DNA of 64,000 nucleotides, taken from contig NZ_PIPS01000001.1 in assembly GCF_003987185.1 (NCBI RefSeq), positions 1,420,620 through 1,484,619 on the forward strand. Reading direction: 5' to 3'. Made by a program: the position numbers and the translations under genes. This document shows, one piece after another, positions 53,771 through 62,943 of the stretch (position 1 is its first letter; each line of letters begins with the position of its first letter). The notes beneath the pieces were generated by a model. That model saw nothing but the letters and a program-made list of their open reading frames with translations. It searched no databases and had not been told where the DNA came from. The DNA comes from Idiomarina aquatica (GTDB lineage Bacteria > Pseudomonadota > Gammaproteobacteria > Enterobacterales > Alteromonadaceae).

Positions 53771-54754
53771 ATGCTGCAAAATGATTTCGCGTTTCAGGGG
53801 CTTGGTCCTGATACGCTGATACGAGCGCTGGAGACCCTGGAGGTTTATCCAAGTAGTGGCCTGCTGGCGCTCAACAGTTATGAAAACCGTGTTTACCAGT
53901 TCAGTACCGATAACCATCAACGTTACGTCGTTAAGTTCTACCGCCCCGGACGTTGGTCGTTAGAACAGGTTCTTGAGGAACACCAATTTACTCAGGAACT
54001 GGCGGATGAAGAGATCCCGGTTGTTGCCCCTTTGCGTATCCATGGCAAGACGCTGCATGAGTATGAAGGCTATCACTTTTGTTTGTTCCCCAGCATTGGC
54101 GGCAGAGCTTTTGAGCCAGATAACCTTGATCAGCTCGAACGGCTTGGCCGGCAAATTGGGCGTCTGCATGCGGTAGCGCGGGCTGGAACATTTCACTCCC
54201 GTGAAACCATTAATTATCAGCAGTTTGTTTGTGAGTCAGTTGCTGAGTTGCAACAAAGCGAGCTGATTCCGGACAGCATAAAAACGGCATTTTTTGCCAT
54301 TTTAGAGCCGCTGGCAAAGCGCTTGGAAAGCACACCTCTGAACGATTTTAGTACACAGCGGCTGCATGGCGACTGTCATATTGGTAATATTTTGCAACGT
54401 GACGATCAACTGACGTTTGTCGATTTTGATGATTGTCGCACCGGACCCGCTATCCAAGACTTGTGGATGATGTTGAATGGTCCGCGTGAGGAACAAACGG
54501 TACAACTTGATGCTCTAATCGAAGGCTATGAGGAATTTTGCTCGTTTGATAAATCAGAACTGCTGTTAATTGAACCTTTACGTGGATTCAGAATCATTCA
54601 ATATATGGCATGGTTATCGAAACGCTGGCAAGATAGTGCCTTTCAGCGGGCGTTTCCTTGGTTTGCAGAAGACCGCTATTGGGAAAATCAGGTATTGGCA
54701 TTAAAAGAACAATTTGCCGCGTTGGATGAGGCGCCGCTGCGGCTCGGGTTTTAG
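53771..54754 (+). CDS. srkA: Stress response kinase A (YihE)
   Basis: 327-aa Ser/Thr kinase with an aminoglycoside-phosphotransferase fold, in E. coli counteracting MazEF-linked death under stress. Lys in RYVVKFYRPGRW, catalytic loop RLHGDCHIGNIL and metal-binding FVDFDDCRTGP. It directly precedes dsbA, as in E. coli, and starts 4 nt after ccoG. Confidence 0.94.
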   Translation: MLQNDFAFQGLGPDTLIRALETLEVYPSSGLLALNSYENRVYQFSTDNHQRYVVKFYRPGRWSLEQVLEEHQFTQELADEEIPVVAPLRIHGKTLHEYEGYHFCLFPSIGGRAFEPDNLDQLERLGRQIGRLHAVARAGTFHSRETINYQQFVCESVAELQQSELIPDSIKTAFFAILEPLAKRLESTPLNDFSTQRLHGDCHIGNILQRDDQLTFVDFDDCRTGPAIQDLWMMLNGPREEQTVQLDALIEGYEEFCSFDKSELLLIEPLRGFRIIQYMAWLSKRWQDSAFQRAFPWFAEDRYWENQVLALKEQFAALDEAPLRLGF

Positions 54755-54779
54755 ATAATAACGTAATTAAGGTGTAACT

Positions 54780-55397
54780 ATGAGCAAATGGTTTTTAGGG
54801 TTGTTGAGTGCGGCTTTATTGGTAATAGGCAGTGCTCAGGCGCAACAATTTGAAGAAGGTGTTCACTACGAAACAATCGCTGATGAAGCGACCAGTAAGC
54901 CTGAAATTGTTGAATTTTTCTCGTTCTACTGCGTACATTGTTTCCGTTTCGAGCCAATCGCTAAGGCATTAAAAGAAGCGCATCCGGAAGCCTTTGAGAA
55001 AGCTCATGTGTCGTTTATCAGCCCGCGTGGTGATGTTGGCGAAACGATGACCAAAGCTTTTGCAGCAGCGCAAAAGCTCGATATCGAAGAGAAAATCAGT
55101 GATGCGATTTTTGATTACAACTTTAACAAAAACAGTATGCTGACCAGTAAGCAGGATATTCGTAATGTGTTTGTGGTTAACGGCGTAGCCGGTGATGAAT
55201 TTGATAAAGCGTTAGCAAGTTTCGCCGTACGTGCTGCTGCCAGTAAAATGGATCGCCGAGCGAGCAATCTGGGCGTTAATGCAACACCAACCTTTATTGT
55301 GAATGGTAAGTATAAGATGTTGCCGCAAGGATTTCGTGACAGCGAGGACTTCGCTGCGGACTTCACCAAGTTGGCAAGCTACCTTATCGAAAAATAA
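54780..55397 (+). CDS. dsbA: Periplasmic thiol:disulfide oxidoreductase DsbA
   Basis: 205-aa periplasmic disulfide catalyst; signal peptide MSKWFLGLLSAALLVIGSAQA. Thioredoxin fold with helical insert. The active site is Cys51-Val-His-Cys54 (FFSFYCVHCFRFEP) instead of the usual CPHC, so the proline of the dipeptide is replaced by Val. The cis-Pro loop is NATPTFIVNGKY. srkA-dsbA is the conserved gene pair. A perfect terminator follows. Confidence 0.94.
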   Translation: MSKWFLGLLSAALLVIGSAQAQQFEEGVHYETIADEATSKPEIVEFFSFYCVHCFRFEPIAKALKEAHPEAFEKAHVSFISPRGDVGETMTKAFAAAQKLDIEEKISDAIFDYNFNKNSMLTSKQDIRNVFVVNGVAGDEFDKALASFAVRAAASKMDRRASNLGVNATPTFIVNGKYKMLPQGFRDSEDFAADFTKLASYLIEK

Positions 55398-55408
55398 TTT
55401 ACCAAACT

Positions 55409-55436
55409 TAACCCTCAGATATCTGAGGGTTTTTTA
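55409..55436 (+). terminator. Intrinsic terminator after dsbA
   Basis: Palindrome with arms AACCCTCAGAT and ATCTGAGGGTT (55410-55431), followed by a T-run. The remaining 140 bp up to the convergent channel gene hold a 7-bp inverted repeat (55444-55463) and nothing else recognisable. Confidence 0.92.
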
Positions 55437-55575
55437 TGTTCCGAATATGACAATGTTCATATTGTAGTGTGAAAAATAAATTTGCTTCATTAAAGAAGCT
55501 TTGGTAACGTAGGTTTTGCACGGAATGAAAGCGGTACATGGAAGTACTACCCTGCATTAACGTCTTCACAAAAAA

Positions 55576-56778
55576 TCATTTGCCTGCGTCAGGCAACGCT
55601 TTATTCAAATACTGATAGTGTTTTAACCCGAACTCCGGCAGCACGGAATACAGGTGCTCGACAATCGCGGATTGAATGGCTTCGTATTGCGTCCACTGAG
55701 TTTCTTCACAGAACGCATAAATCTCTAGTGGCAATCCTGCAGGGGTTGGTTGTAGTAAGCGCGCCATATGGGTCATGTCCTGGCGAACCTTAGGATGGTT
55801 AGCAAGATAATGTTCGGCGTACAACCGAAACGCCGTCAGGTTGCTGACCGGGCAGCTCAGCTCGTTTTGCTCCAGCCAAGACTTAAGGTCTTGCGAAAAA
55901 TACGTATCGACTAATGCTGTTAGTTTTTCATCGTTAAGTTGGCTCGTGCTGTCCAAATCAATCATGATCGATCGCATCATGCGGCGGCCACCCGCGTTGA
56001 TCATGCCTTGCCAATTTTTAAAGGACTGATGGATAAGCACATAGGTCGGCAAGTACACTGTGGTTTTGTCCCAATTTTCGACCTTTAACGTGATAAGGCC
56101 GACCTCCTTGATCACGCCATCGACATTTGAATCCGGTACTTGAATCCAGTCATCAATCGCGACCATGCGATTAGTGGCGAGCTGCACACCGGCGACAAAG
56201 CCCATTAAAGTGTCTCTAAAGACCACCATTAAAATTGCGGTCATGGCACCAAAACCACTGAGCAGATACATCGGTGACTTATTCATGATGATGGCAACAG
56301 TGATGAGTATGGCCATTAGCACAAGGATCAGCTTAATAACCTGAATCACCCCGGTTATTGGCACCTCTTTGGCTTTACTGGAATATTCGTAGGCTATGTG
56401 CACCACGTTAGCCAGGGCCGTTAGAATGCTGGTGATTATCCAGGTTAAATAAATGCTGACAGCGGTTTGCAGAGGGTCTTGCCAGGTTTCAAAACGCTCA
56501 ACGAAGATGACCGGAATGAAGGCGTTAATGACCAGTACCGGAGCCAGGTTTGCGCAGCGTTTGAAGAAACCACTGTTGACCAACGCATTGTACCAGCGCT
56601 CGGGGGCTTTATTTAATAATCGATGGATGGCCAGATCAATAAAGAAGCGTGAAACCGCATATGCGACATAGCTGGCCAAGACAATAAGCACGATATTGAT
56701 AGCGATCGCCAGGTGTTCAATAACGCCTTGTTCAAAGCCCGTTTTGTTTAGCCATGCAGTGACGAACTCTAAATCCAT
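55576..56778 (-). CDS. Mechanosensitive ion channel, MscS superfamily (YbdG-like)
   Basis: 400-aa inner-membrane channel: four or five TM segments in the first 190 residues, then the MscS pore and beta-domain (SGFGAMTAILMVVFRDTLMGFVAGVQLA, DDWIQVPDSNVDGVIKEVGLITLKVENWDKTTVYLPTY) and a mixed C-terminal domain. The overall length and the TTVYLPTY and GGRRMMRSI segments resemble E. coli YbdG (MscM). It starts 5 nt downstream of the acyltransferase gene, so they are cotranscribed. Confidence 0.9.
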   Translation of the reverse strand: MDLEFVTAWLNKTGFEQGVIEHLAIAINIVLIVLASYVAYAVSRFFIDLAIHRLLNKAPERWYNALVNSGFFKRCANLAPVLVINAFIPVIFVERFETWQDPLQTAVSIYLTWIITSILTALANVVHIAYEYSSKAKEVPITGVIQVIKLILVLMAILITVAIIMNKSPMYLLSGFGAMTAILMVVFRDTLMGFVAGVQLATNRMVAIDDWIQVPDSNVDGVIKEVGLITLKVENWDKTTVYLPTYVLIHQSFKNWQGMINAGGRRMMRSIMIDLDSTSQLNDEKLTALVDTYFSQDLKSWLEQNELSCPVSNLTAFRLYAEHYLANHPKVRQDMTHMARLLQPTPAGLPLEIYAFCEETQWTQYEAIQSAIVEHLYSVLPEFGLKHYQYLNKALPDAGK

Positions 56779-56783
56779 AGTCG

Positions 56784-57704
56784 TTACCTTTGTTGGTGGG
56801 CTTGCTCCATTTTCTCGTGCAACGCTTCAATAATAGCGTCTTTTTCATGCCAACGTTGATTCAGCCACTTTTGAAAATGGGTTTTAAACTGCTCATCGTT
56901 ACCATAGTCACCGATGAGATCGGCGCTGATGGGTAAAGTGCGTACATGTACGTAAACATTTCTCAGTTGCCCGCTGAGTAAATGCCATACCACCGGGCGA
57001 TCATCTTTGCCGGGATAAGCAATGGTAATATCCAAAATCGCCTCAAATTGATCACCCATGATTTGTAAAGAGAAAGCTGTACCACCTGCTTTAGGTGGCA
57101 GCAGATAACGATAAGGGCTGTCTTTTTGACGATGTTTTTCCGGTGTAAAGCGCGTGCCCTCGCAGAAGTTAACGACGGTTGTCGGAATGTGCTTAAACTT
57201 AGCGCAGGAGCGACGTGTGGTTTCTATGTCACGACCTTTCAGGTGAGGCTTTTTTGCTATCACATCTTTAGAGTAACGTCGCATGAAGGGCATATCCAAT
57301 ACCCAGCAACCCCACCCTACGATTGGGATCCAAAGCAACTGCCGTTTTAAAAAGAAACGTGGCATGGGCATATTGCGTCTGGCCAGGTGCATCAAGACAA
57401 ACACATCGACCCAACTGCGATGGTTGGCCATGATCATGTACCAGCCTTTTTTATGTAATGCCAGATCGCCTTCAATATGCCAGCTCATCGGTTGGGTTAG
57501 CTGAAATAACATCGACATTGCATAAGCCCATAGCCGGAACAGGCCATTCGCAACGGTTGACAGCAAAGCCTGAACCGGCGCAATAGGCAACAGCAGTTTA
57601 AAAATACCGACAATAATAATGGCTACCCCAATCATCGCGGTTGTTACCAGAGCCCAGAGAAAGTTAATGATTACGCGAAAAGGAATGAGTAACTTTGTCA
57701 GCAT
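56784..57704 (-). CDS. 1-acyl-sn-glycerol-3-phosphate acyltransferase (YihG-like)
   Basis: 306-aa membrane-associated PlsC-type acyltransferase. Catalytic HX4D is NHRSWVD (His95, Asp100); substrate-binding FCEGTRFT at 180-187; two N-terminal hydrophobic helices (about 10-45 and 50-70). It resembles E. coli YihG, a second lysophosphatidate acyltransferase; yihG lies near srkA-dsbA in enterobacteria, as here. Divergent from the imuA operon. Confidence 0.9.
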   Translation of the reverse strand: MLTKLLIPFRVIINFLWALVTTAMIGVAIIIVGIFKLLLPIAPVQALLSTVANGLFRLWAYAMSMLFQLTQPMSWHIEGDLALHKKGWYMIMANHRSWVDVFVLMHLARRNMPMPRFFLKRQLLWIPIVGWGCWVLDMPFMRRYSKDVIAKKPHLKGRDIETTRRSCAKFKHIPTTVVNFCEGTRFTPEKHRQKDSPYRYLLPPKAGGTAFSLQIMGDQFEAILDITIAYPGKDDRPVVWHLLSGQLRNVYVHVRTLPISADLIGDYGNDEQFKTHFQKWLNQRWHEKDAIIEALHEKMEQAHQQR

Positions 57705-57812
57705 GCGTTAACCCTGTGTGATAGCGACCTGTTTAATCTGATCTAAATCATAACGGAACAAATGAACGATGTCTGTTCTGAACACCTTTTATTGTAAAAA
57801 CAATAAAGTTGG

Positions 57813-57834
57813 TATACTGTATATATGTACAGTG
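57813..57834 (+). promoter_or_regulatory. LexA (SOS) box and -10 of the imuA operon
   Basis: CTGTATATATGTACAG at 57817-57832 matches the LexA consensus CTGT-(AT)-rich-N8-ACAG, with TA and TG flanks. A TATACT at 57813-57818 overlaps it and can serve as -10, with TTGTAA at 57792 as a weak -35 (15-bp spacer). LexA binding here would block transcription of imuA-imuB-dnaE2 until DNA damage. Confidence 0.9.
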
Positions 57835-57851
57835 TTTGTTTGGAGGTTCTT

Positions 57852-58448
57852 ATGCAACCAAAACTTAAAAAATTGGTTGATAAAGGATTGCTCTGGCAAG
57901 GTCGGCCTAGCTCAGGAAAACAGCAAGAGTACTTGCACAGTGGCTCGGATGTTTTGGATAAACAGTTGGGCGGAGGCTGGCAGTTAGATGGGTTACATGA
58001 ATGCCAGCGACAAAATGAATTCACCGAGTATCGGTTGATCAAACCATTGTTACAGCAGGCTTTGGTTCGACAAGTGCCGGTGTTCTGGATTAATCCACCG
58101 GCGTTAGTTTCGGCAGCAGGACTGAGCTGGCAATTAGCAGAGCCTTCATTACAGATTATCGTGCAGGCGCAGCAACAGAATGCAGCCTGGGCTTTTGAGC
58201 AAGTATTAAAAAGTGGTACCGGAATCGCTTTATTCTGGGGTTCTCAGGAAGACATCGATGCCAATAAAGTTCGCCGTTGGTATAAAGCGGCTCAAAGTGG
58301 GCATCAACCTGGTTTTGTTTTTACCGGGATACAATCACAACCTGAAGCTCGCTCTTACACCAACCGGATTGCATTACAGCATGGGGGGGTTGAAGTGGAC
58401 ATCGTTAAGCGCCGCTATGGTTGGCCGGTGCAGAAGATTGCTTTATGA
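57852..58448 (+). CDS. imuA: Translesion synthesis accessory protein ImuA
   Basis: 198-aa RecA-fold-like protein of the SOS mutagenesis cassette (often annotated as SulA-like). Conserved segments: SSGKQQEYLHSGSDVLDKQLGGGWQLDGLHE at the start, FWINPPALV in the middle, and EVDIVKRRYGWP at the end. It interacts with ImuB in systems studied. Start at ATG 57852 behind GGAGG; an ATG at 57825 lies inside the LexA box and is rejected. ATGA overlap with imuB. Confidence 0.9.
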   Translation: MQPKLKKLVDKGLLWQGRPSSGKQQEYLHSGSDVLDKQLGGGWQLDGLHECQRQNEFTEYRLIKPLLQQALVRQVPVFWINPPALVSAAGLSWQLAEPSLQIIVQAQQQNAAWAFEQVLKSGTGIALFWGSQEDIDANKVRRWYKAAQSGHQPGFVFTGIQSQPEARSYTNRIALQHGGVEVDIVKRRYGWPVQKIAL

Positions 58449-59860
58449 GCCTGTGGTTATACTGCCATTTTCCGCAACTGTTAATGGATACGGTGTGTCG
58501 TATCCATCCCGTTGTCGATGACTACCCTTTAGCGTTCTATGATAACGGCCAGACAAATAAAGAAACCATTGTTCAATGTAATGCGAAAGCCGTAGCTGCC
58601 GGTGTTGAAAAAGGTCAGAGCATAGCGCTGGCGCAAAGCTTGGTACCAGAACTTATTTGTCGGCAGTATTCTATGAAAAAAGAAGCCCAGGCTCTGCAAC
58701 AGCTTGCGGATAAGCTTTATCAGTCGGTTGATAAGCAGGTGCTTTTTCCACCTCAGGGGATTGCGATAGCCGTTGAGAGTTTATTGCGACTTTACCAGGG
58801 AATGGATCCTCTGGTTTGTCATCTGCAAGAGCAATTTCAGGCTTTTGAATTAGATGCTTGCTTAAGCCTGGCTTATAGCCCTGAAGCAGCACAATGCCTC
58901 GCACAAGCAGGTGTCGAGCAATTATCCACAGATCGCTGGGATATTCACCAAGCATTAGCTGACTTGCCGGTAGAACAGTTTGGGTGGAACGCAAAACGCG
59001 TTGAGAAACTCAAAAAAACCGGCATCAAAACACTACAAAACCTTATTCAAATACCGACGGCGCAAATCGGCAAGCGTTTTGGCAATGAACTGGTTAAAGC
59101 ATTAGCGGTGTTACGGGGGGAACAAAAATCTTCTGTCCATTTTTACCAGCCGGCCGAACGATTTTATGTTTCTTTTGATTTGGTGACGGAAATTGAGCGC
59201 TGGCAAGGTCTGTTGTTTCCATTAAAAAGAGCCCTGAAAGAACTTGAGCAGTTTTTGTATCAGCGCCAAAAAGCGATCCGGCAATTGGATATTACTCTGC
59301 ATCACCGGGAACAACAGCAAACGCTTATTCCTCTACGCTTGGCATCGGACAGTTGGCGTGCCTCACAGTTCCTGCAGTTTATTCAGTTACAGGTTGACCG
59401 TTATCCACTGAAGCAGCCGGTAATGGCGCTAAGCCTGCGAGCTGATTATTTACATGAACTGGACAGTGATAGCGGACAGTTGTTGGCTGATGCCTCCCGC
59501 CATCAGGGTGATTTACCGGACTTGTTGAGCCGATTACAGGCTCGACTTGGTGAGCGGGCGGTATACAGCCCGGCGCTTTCAAGTGACTTTCGACCCTTGC
59601 TCAATGAACAAAAACAACAGCCCGGGGTTCCCACGACGGGCTCTGAACGTATTGCCAAACGCCCTATCTGGCTGCTTGAAACACCACAACCTATTGATAT
59701 TCAGCACTGGCGGTTAATCGACGGACCCGAGCGTTTGCATACCGGTTGGTGGGATGAAGATACGACATCGCGCGATTATTGGGTTGCAAAAGACAACCAA
59801 CAGCGAACCGGTTGGTTGTTTTATCAGCAGCAATGGTTTTTGCAGGGCTGGTTTAGTTAA
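58445..59860 (+). CDS. imuB: Y-family polymerase-like protein ImuB
   Basis: 471-aa protein with the palm, fingers and little-finger layout of Y-family polymerases but without the N-terminal catalytic acidic motif (it begins MSLWLYCHFPQLLMDTV rather than an HIDMD-type sequence). Such ImuB proteins act as hubs joining DnaE2 to the beta clamp. Helix-hairpin-helix around VEKLKKTGIKTLQNLIQIP. Start at ATG 58445, overlapping the imuA stop (ATGA); the longer ORF from 58421 is not supported. Confidence 0.92.
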   Translation: MSLWLYCHFPQLLMDTVCRIHPVVDDYPLAFYDNGQTNKETIVQCNAKAVAAGVEKGQSIALAQSLVPELICRQYSMKKEAQALQQLADKLYQSVDKQVLFPPQGIAIAVESLLRLYQGMDPLVCHLQEQFQAFELDACLSLAYSPEAAQCLAQAGVEQLSTDRWDIHQALADLPVEQFGWNAKRVEKLKKTGIKTLQNLIQIPTAQIGKRFGNELVKALAVLRGEQKSSVHFYQPAERFYVSFDLVTEIERWQGLLFPLKRALKELEQFLYQRQKAIRQLDITLHHREQQQTLIPLRLASDSWRASQFLQFIQLQVDRYPLKQPVMALSLRADYLHELDSDSGQLLADASRHQGDLPDLLSRLQARLGERAVYSPALSSDFRPLLNEQKQQPGVPTTGSERIAKRPIWLLETPQPIDIQHWRLIDGPERLHTGWWDEDTTSRDYWVAKDNQQRTGWLFYQQQWFLQGWFS

Positions 59861-62800
59861 TGCGCTACGCAGAGCTTCATTGCTTAAGTAACTTCAGCTT
59901 TTTGCGGGCTGCGGCATTCCCTGCTGAGCTGGTCGATAAAGCGGCAGAACTTGGCTATGAAGCGATTGCTATCACCGATGAATGTTCCGTTGCTGGCATT
60001 GTCAGAGCCTATGAAGCCGCCCGTAATCAGTCCATTAAGCTGATTGTTGGGAGCGAGTTTCATGTCGCCGAGCTCGGTGTGTTGGTGGTGATTTGCCCTA
60101 GCCGCAAAGGCTATGCACAACTTTGTCGAAAAATAACAGAGTTTCGTGGTCGAGCAGTAAAAGGCGATTATCAGGCATTAGCGGAAGATTTCCTCAATGG
60201 GTTTGAAGACTGTTTTTTGTTGTGGTTACCGCAGGCCAAGCGAGGTGGTATTTCCTATGCAAAAGCGCTGAATTTTGGTCATCAGCTAAAGCGGTATTGG
60301 CGACAGCGTTTTTGGCTTTTATATGAAAGGCACTATCACCATGATGATAAAGACCAGTTTCGTTTTATACAGCGCTTAAGTCAGCAATTGCAGGTTAAGG
60401 TTGTTGCTGCCGGCGGCTGCTTGTTGCATGAGGCAAGTCGCCAGCCCTTGCTTGATATTGTTACTGCAATTGCTCATGGAGAATCGTTACTGGCCCACCC
60501 TGAACATGCCAGCATCAATGGTGAGCAACGGTTACGAAGTTTAACGGAGCTACAGCAATGCTACCCTCCAGATTGGTTGCAGGAAAGCGTCAACATTGCT
60601 GAACAATGTCATTTCTCAATGTCGGAATTACGCTATGAATACCCTGCTGAATTGGTTCCTGCTGGTTTAACAGCCAGTGATTATTTACGCCAACTCACGG
60701 AAGCGGGAGCGCGTAAACGCTACCCCGCTGGTGTTCCAGACCATGTCGTGGCTCAGTACGAAAAAGAGCTACAACTTATAGAAGAGCAACGCTATGAGTA
60801 CTTCTTTTTAACGATTCATGATTTGGTTCGTTTTGCGCAACAACACAACATTTTTTATCAAGGCCGCGGATCTGCAGCAAATTCGGTGGTTTGTTATTGT
60901 CTTGAAATTACAGCGGTTAACCCTGCGCAGATAGAGGTGTTGTTCGAACGGTTTATTTCTAAAGAGCGAGATGAGCCCCCTGATATCGATGTTGACTTTG
61001 AGCATGAACGCCGTGAAGAAGTGATTCAATACATCTATCGTAAGTATGGCCGTTCCAGAGCGGCACTAGCGGCTACGGTGATTCGTTATCGTTTTCGGAG
61101 CGCTTTCCGGGATGTGGGTAAAGCCCTCGGTTTTAGTGAACAACAGTTACAGCATTTTCGGCAGCAGTTGGATCGTCGTGATAAAGGTGTGGATTGGAAG
61201 CAACAGCTAAAGCAGCAACATCCACAACTGGTTGCAAGCCGCCGCGGACAACAGTTGCTCAAGTATACCGAGCAATTAATGGGGTTTCCGCGACACTTAT
61301 CTCAGCATGTCGGTGGCTTTGTCATAGCGGCAGGTTCGTTAACCGAGCTAGTACCTATTGAAAACGCCAGTATGCCTGACCGAACCGTTATTCAGTGGGA
61401 TAAAGACGATCTTGAAACGTTAAAACTCCTGAAAGTAGACGTGCTGGCGCTGGGTATGTTGACGGCCATAAGAAAAACACTGCAACTGCTTGAACAACAG
61501 AACATTAGGCTGAGTTTGGCAGAGATACCTCAAGAGGACATTAAGGTCTATCAGACGCTACAAAAGGGTGATTCCGTTGGCGTTTTTCAAATAGAGTCCC
61601 GTGCACAAATGAATATGCTGCCCAGATTAAAGCCTGCAACGTTTTATGATCTGGTGATTCAAATCGCCATTGTGCGACCTGGACCCATTCAGGGGGACAT
61701 GGTTCACCCTTACCTTCGTCGGCGGGCTGGTCAGGAGGCCATTGACTACCCAAGCGAAGAAGTGAGATCAGTACTGCAGCGCACCTTGGGGGTGCCTATT
61801 TTTCAGGAGCAGGCGATAAAACTGGCGATGGTCGCTGCCGGATTTAGTGGTGGTCAGGCGGATCAACTGCGTCGTGCTATGGCGTCATGGCACAGCACAG
61901 GAAAGCTAAAGCAATTTGAACATAAATTAATTAATGGAATGCTGGCACGAGGCTACAGTGAAACATTCGCGCAACGCTTGTTTCAGCAAATTTGTGGGTT
62001 TGGTCAATATGGTTTTCCAGAATCACACTCCGCGAGTTTTGCGAATTTAGCTTATGCATCTGCGTGGCTGAAAATTCACTATCCCAGCGCTTTTTATACT
62101 GGGTTGCTTAACAGCTTACCGATGGGATTTTACTCACCTTCGCAACTGGTTCAGGATGCGAAACGTCACGGTGTTAAATTTTTGCCTGCCGACATTAACC
62201 AGAGTCACTGGGATTACCAGTGGTTGGCAGCGCAAGGCCAGGTTATTCGTGTGGGACTGCGGCAAGTTGCCGGTCTTGCAAAGTCACGCACGCTAGCGGC
62301 AATTGAGCAACGTGGTGATGGCTTTAAAACAATAGAAGCTTTACGGCAGGCAGGCTTGTTTGAATCTGATATTGAGGCGCTCGCCAAAGCCGATGCCTTA
62401 AAAAGTATTTCCGGACATCGTTACCAGGCGAGTTGGGATGCATTAATGATGAGTGATGAACAGTTGCCGTTATTTTCGACGGTACAGGAAAATTACGATA
62501 AAACGCCTTTCAAACCCAACGAGCAGGAAGACATTGGTTTTGATTACGCCAGCATGGGGTTGTCGTTACGGCGTCATCCGCTGGCACTGATTCGCGAGCA
62601 TATCGAGTTGAAAGGCTGTATCACCGCCGATGCATTGTTGCATGGCCGTAGCGGTAGCTTGATAGAAGTTGCCGGTTTGGTCACCTGCCGGCAACGGCCC
62701 GGTACCAAAAGTGGGGTCACCTTCTTTACGCTGGAGGATGAAACTGGAAATATTAATGTGGTGGTTTGGGCGACGATAGCGCGTAAATATCGCAAAGCTT

Positions 62801-62937
62801 TTTTAAGCAGTCGTCTGGTAAAAGTCAAAGGTGTACTGGAAAGTCATCAAGGCGTTGTGCATGTCATTGCCCAGCGCCTTGAAGATAAAACCGATTTACT
62901 GTCGATTAAACGCCACCACGAACGACGGTTTCATTAA
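59860..62937 (+). CDS. dnaE2: Error-prone DNA polymerase DnaE2 (ImuC)
   Basis: 1025-aa C-family polymerase for damage-induced translesion synthesis. N-terminal PHP domain (MRYAELHCLSNFSFLRAAAFP), polymerase core with GRGSAANSVVCYCLEI and catalytic Asp residues in PDIDVDFEHERR (375, 377, 379), fingers with FPRHLSQHVGGFVI, and a C-terminal OB fold (VAGLVTCRQRPGTKSGVTFFTLEDE). Its start shares one base with the imuB stop (TAATG). Shorter than replicative DnaE (about 1160), as usual for DnaE2. Confidence 0.96.
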   Translation: MRYAELHCLSNFSFLRAAAFPAELVDKAAELGYEAIAITDECSVAGIVRAYEAARNQSIKLIVGSEFHVAELGVLVVICPSRKGYAQLCRKITEFRGRAVKGDYQALAEDFLNGFEDCFLLWLPQAKRGGISYAKALNFGHQLKRYWRQRFWLLYERHYHHDDKDQFRFIQRLSQQLQVKVVAAGGCLLHEASRQPLLDIVTAIAHGESLLAHPEHASINGEQRLRSLTELQQCYPPDWLQESVNIAEQCHFSMSELRYEYPAELVPAGLTASDYLRQLTEAGARKRYPAGVPDHVVAQYEKELQLIEEQRYEYFFLTIHDLVRFAQQHNIFYQGRGSAANSVVCYCLEITAVNPAQIEVLFERFISKERDEPPDIDVDFEHERREEVIQYIYRKYGRSRAALAATVIRYRFRSAFRDVGKALGFSEQQLQHFRQQLDRRDKGVDWKQQLKQQHPQLVASRRGQQLLKYTEQLMGFPRHLSQHVGGFVIAAGSLTELVPIENASMPDRTVIQWDKDDLETLKLLKVDVLALGMLTAIRKTLQLLEQQNIRLSLAEIPQEDIKVYQTLQKGDSVGVFQIESRAQMNMLPRLKPATFYDLVIQIAIVRPGPIQGDMVHPYLRRRAGQEAIDYPSEEVRSVLQRTLGVPIFQEQAIKLAMVAAGFSGGQADQLRRAMASWHSTGKLKQFEHKLINGMLARGYSETFAQRLFQQICGFGQYGFPESHSASFANLAYASAWLKIHYPSAFYTGLLNSLPMGFYSPSQLVQDAKRHGVKFLPADINQSHWDYQWLAAQGQVIRVGLRQVAGLAKSRTLAAIEQRGDGFKTIEALRQAGLFESDIEALAKADALKSISGHRYQASWDALMMSDEQLPLFSTVQENYDKTPFKPNEQEDIGFDYASMGLSLRRHPLALIREHIELKGCITADALLHGRSGSLIEVAGLVTCRQRPGTKSGVTFFTLEDETGNINVVVWATIARKYRKAFLSSRLVKVKGVLESHQGVVHVIAQRLEDKTDLLSIKRHHERRFH

Positions 62938-62943
62938 ACGTAA

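Noticed and set aside
55444..55463. Inverted repeat AATATGA/TCATATT after the dsbA terminator
   Set aside because: AT-rich, no T-run in a useful orientation and no gene start nearby on either side; too weak to call.
57825..57851. Upstream imuA start at 57825
   Set aside because: The ATG is inside the LexA operator; the ATG at 57852 has a good GGAGG ribosome-binding site.
58922..58930. Perfect DnaA box TTATCCACA inside imuB
   Set aside because: Isolated, in coding sequence, no GATC cluster or AT-rich element; probably chance.
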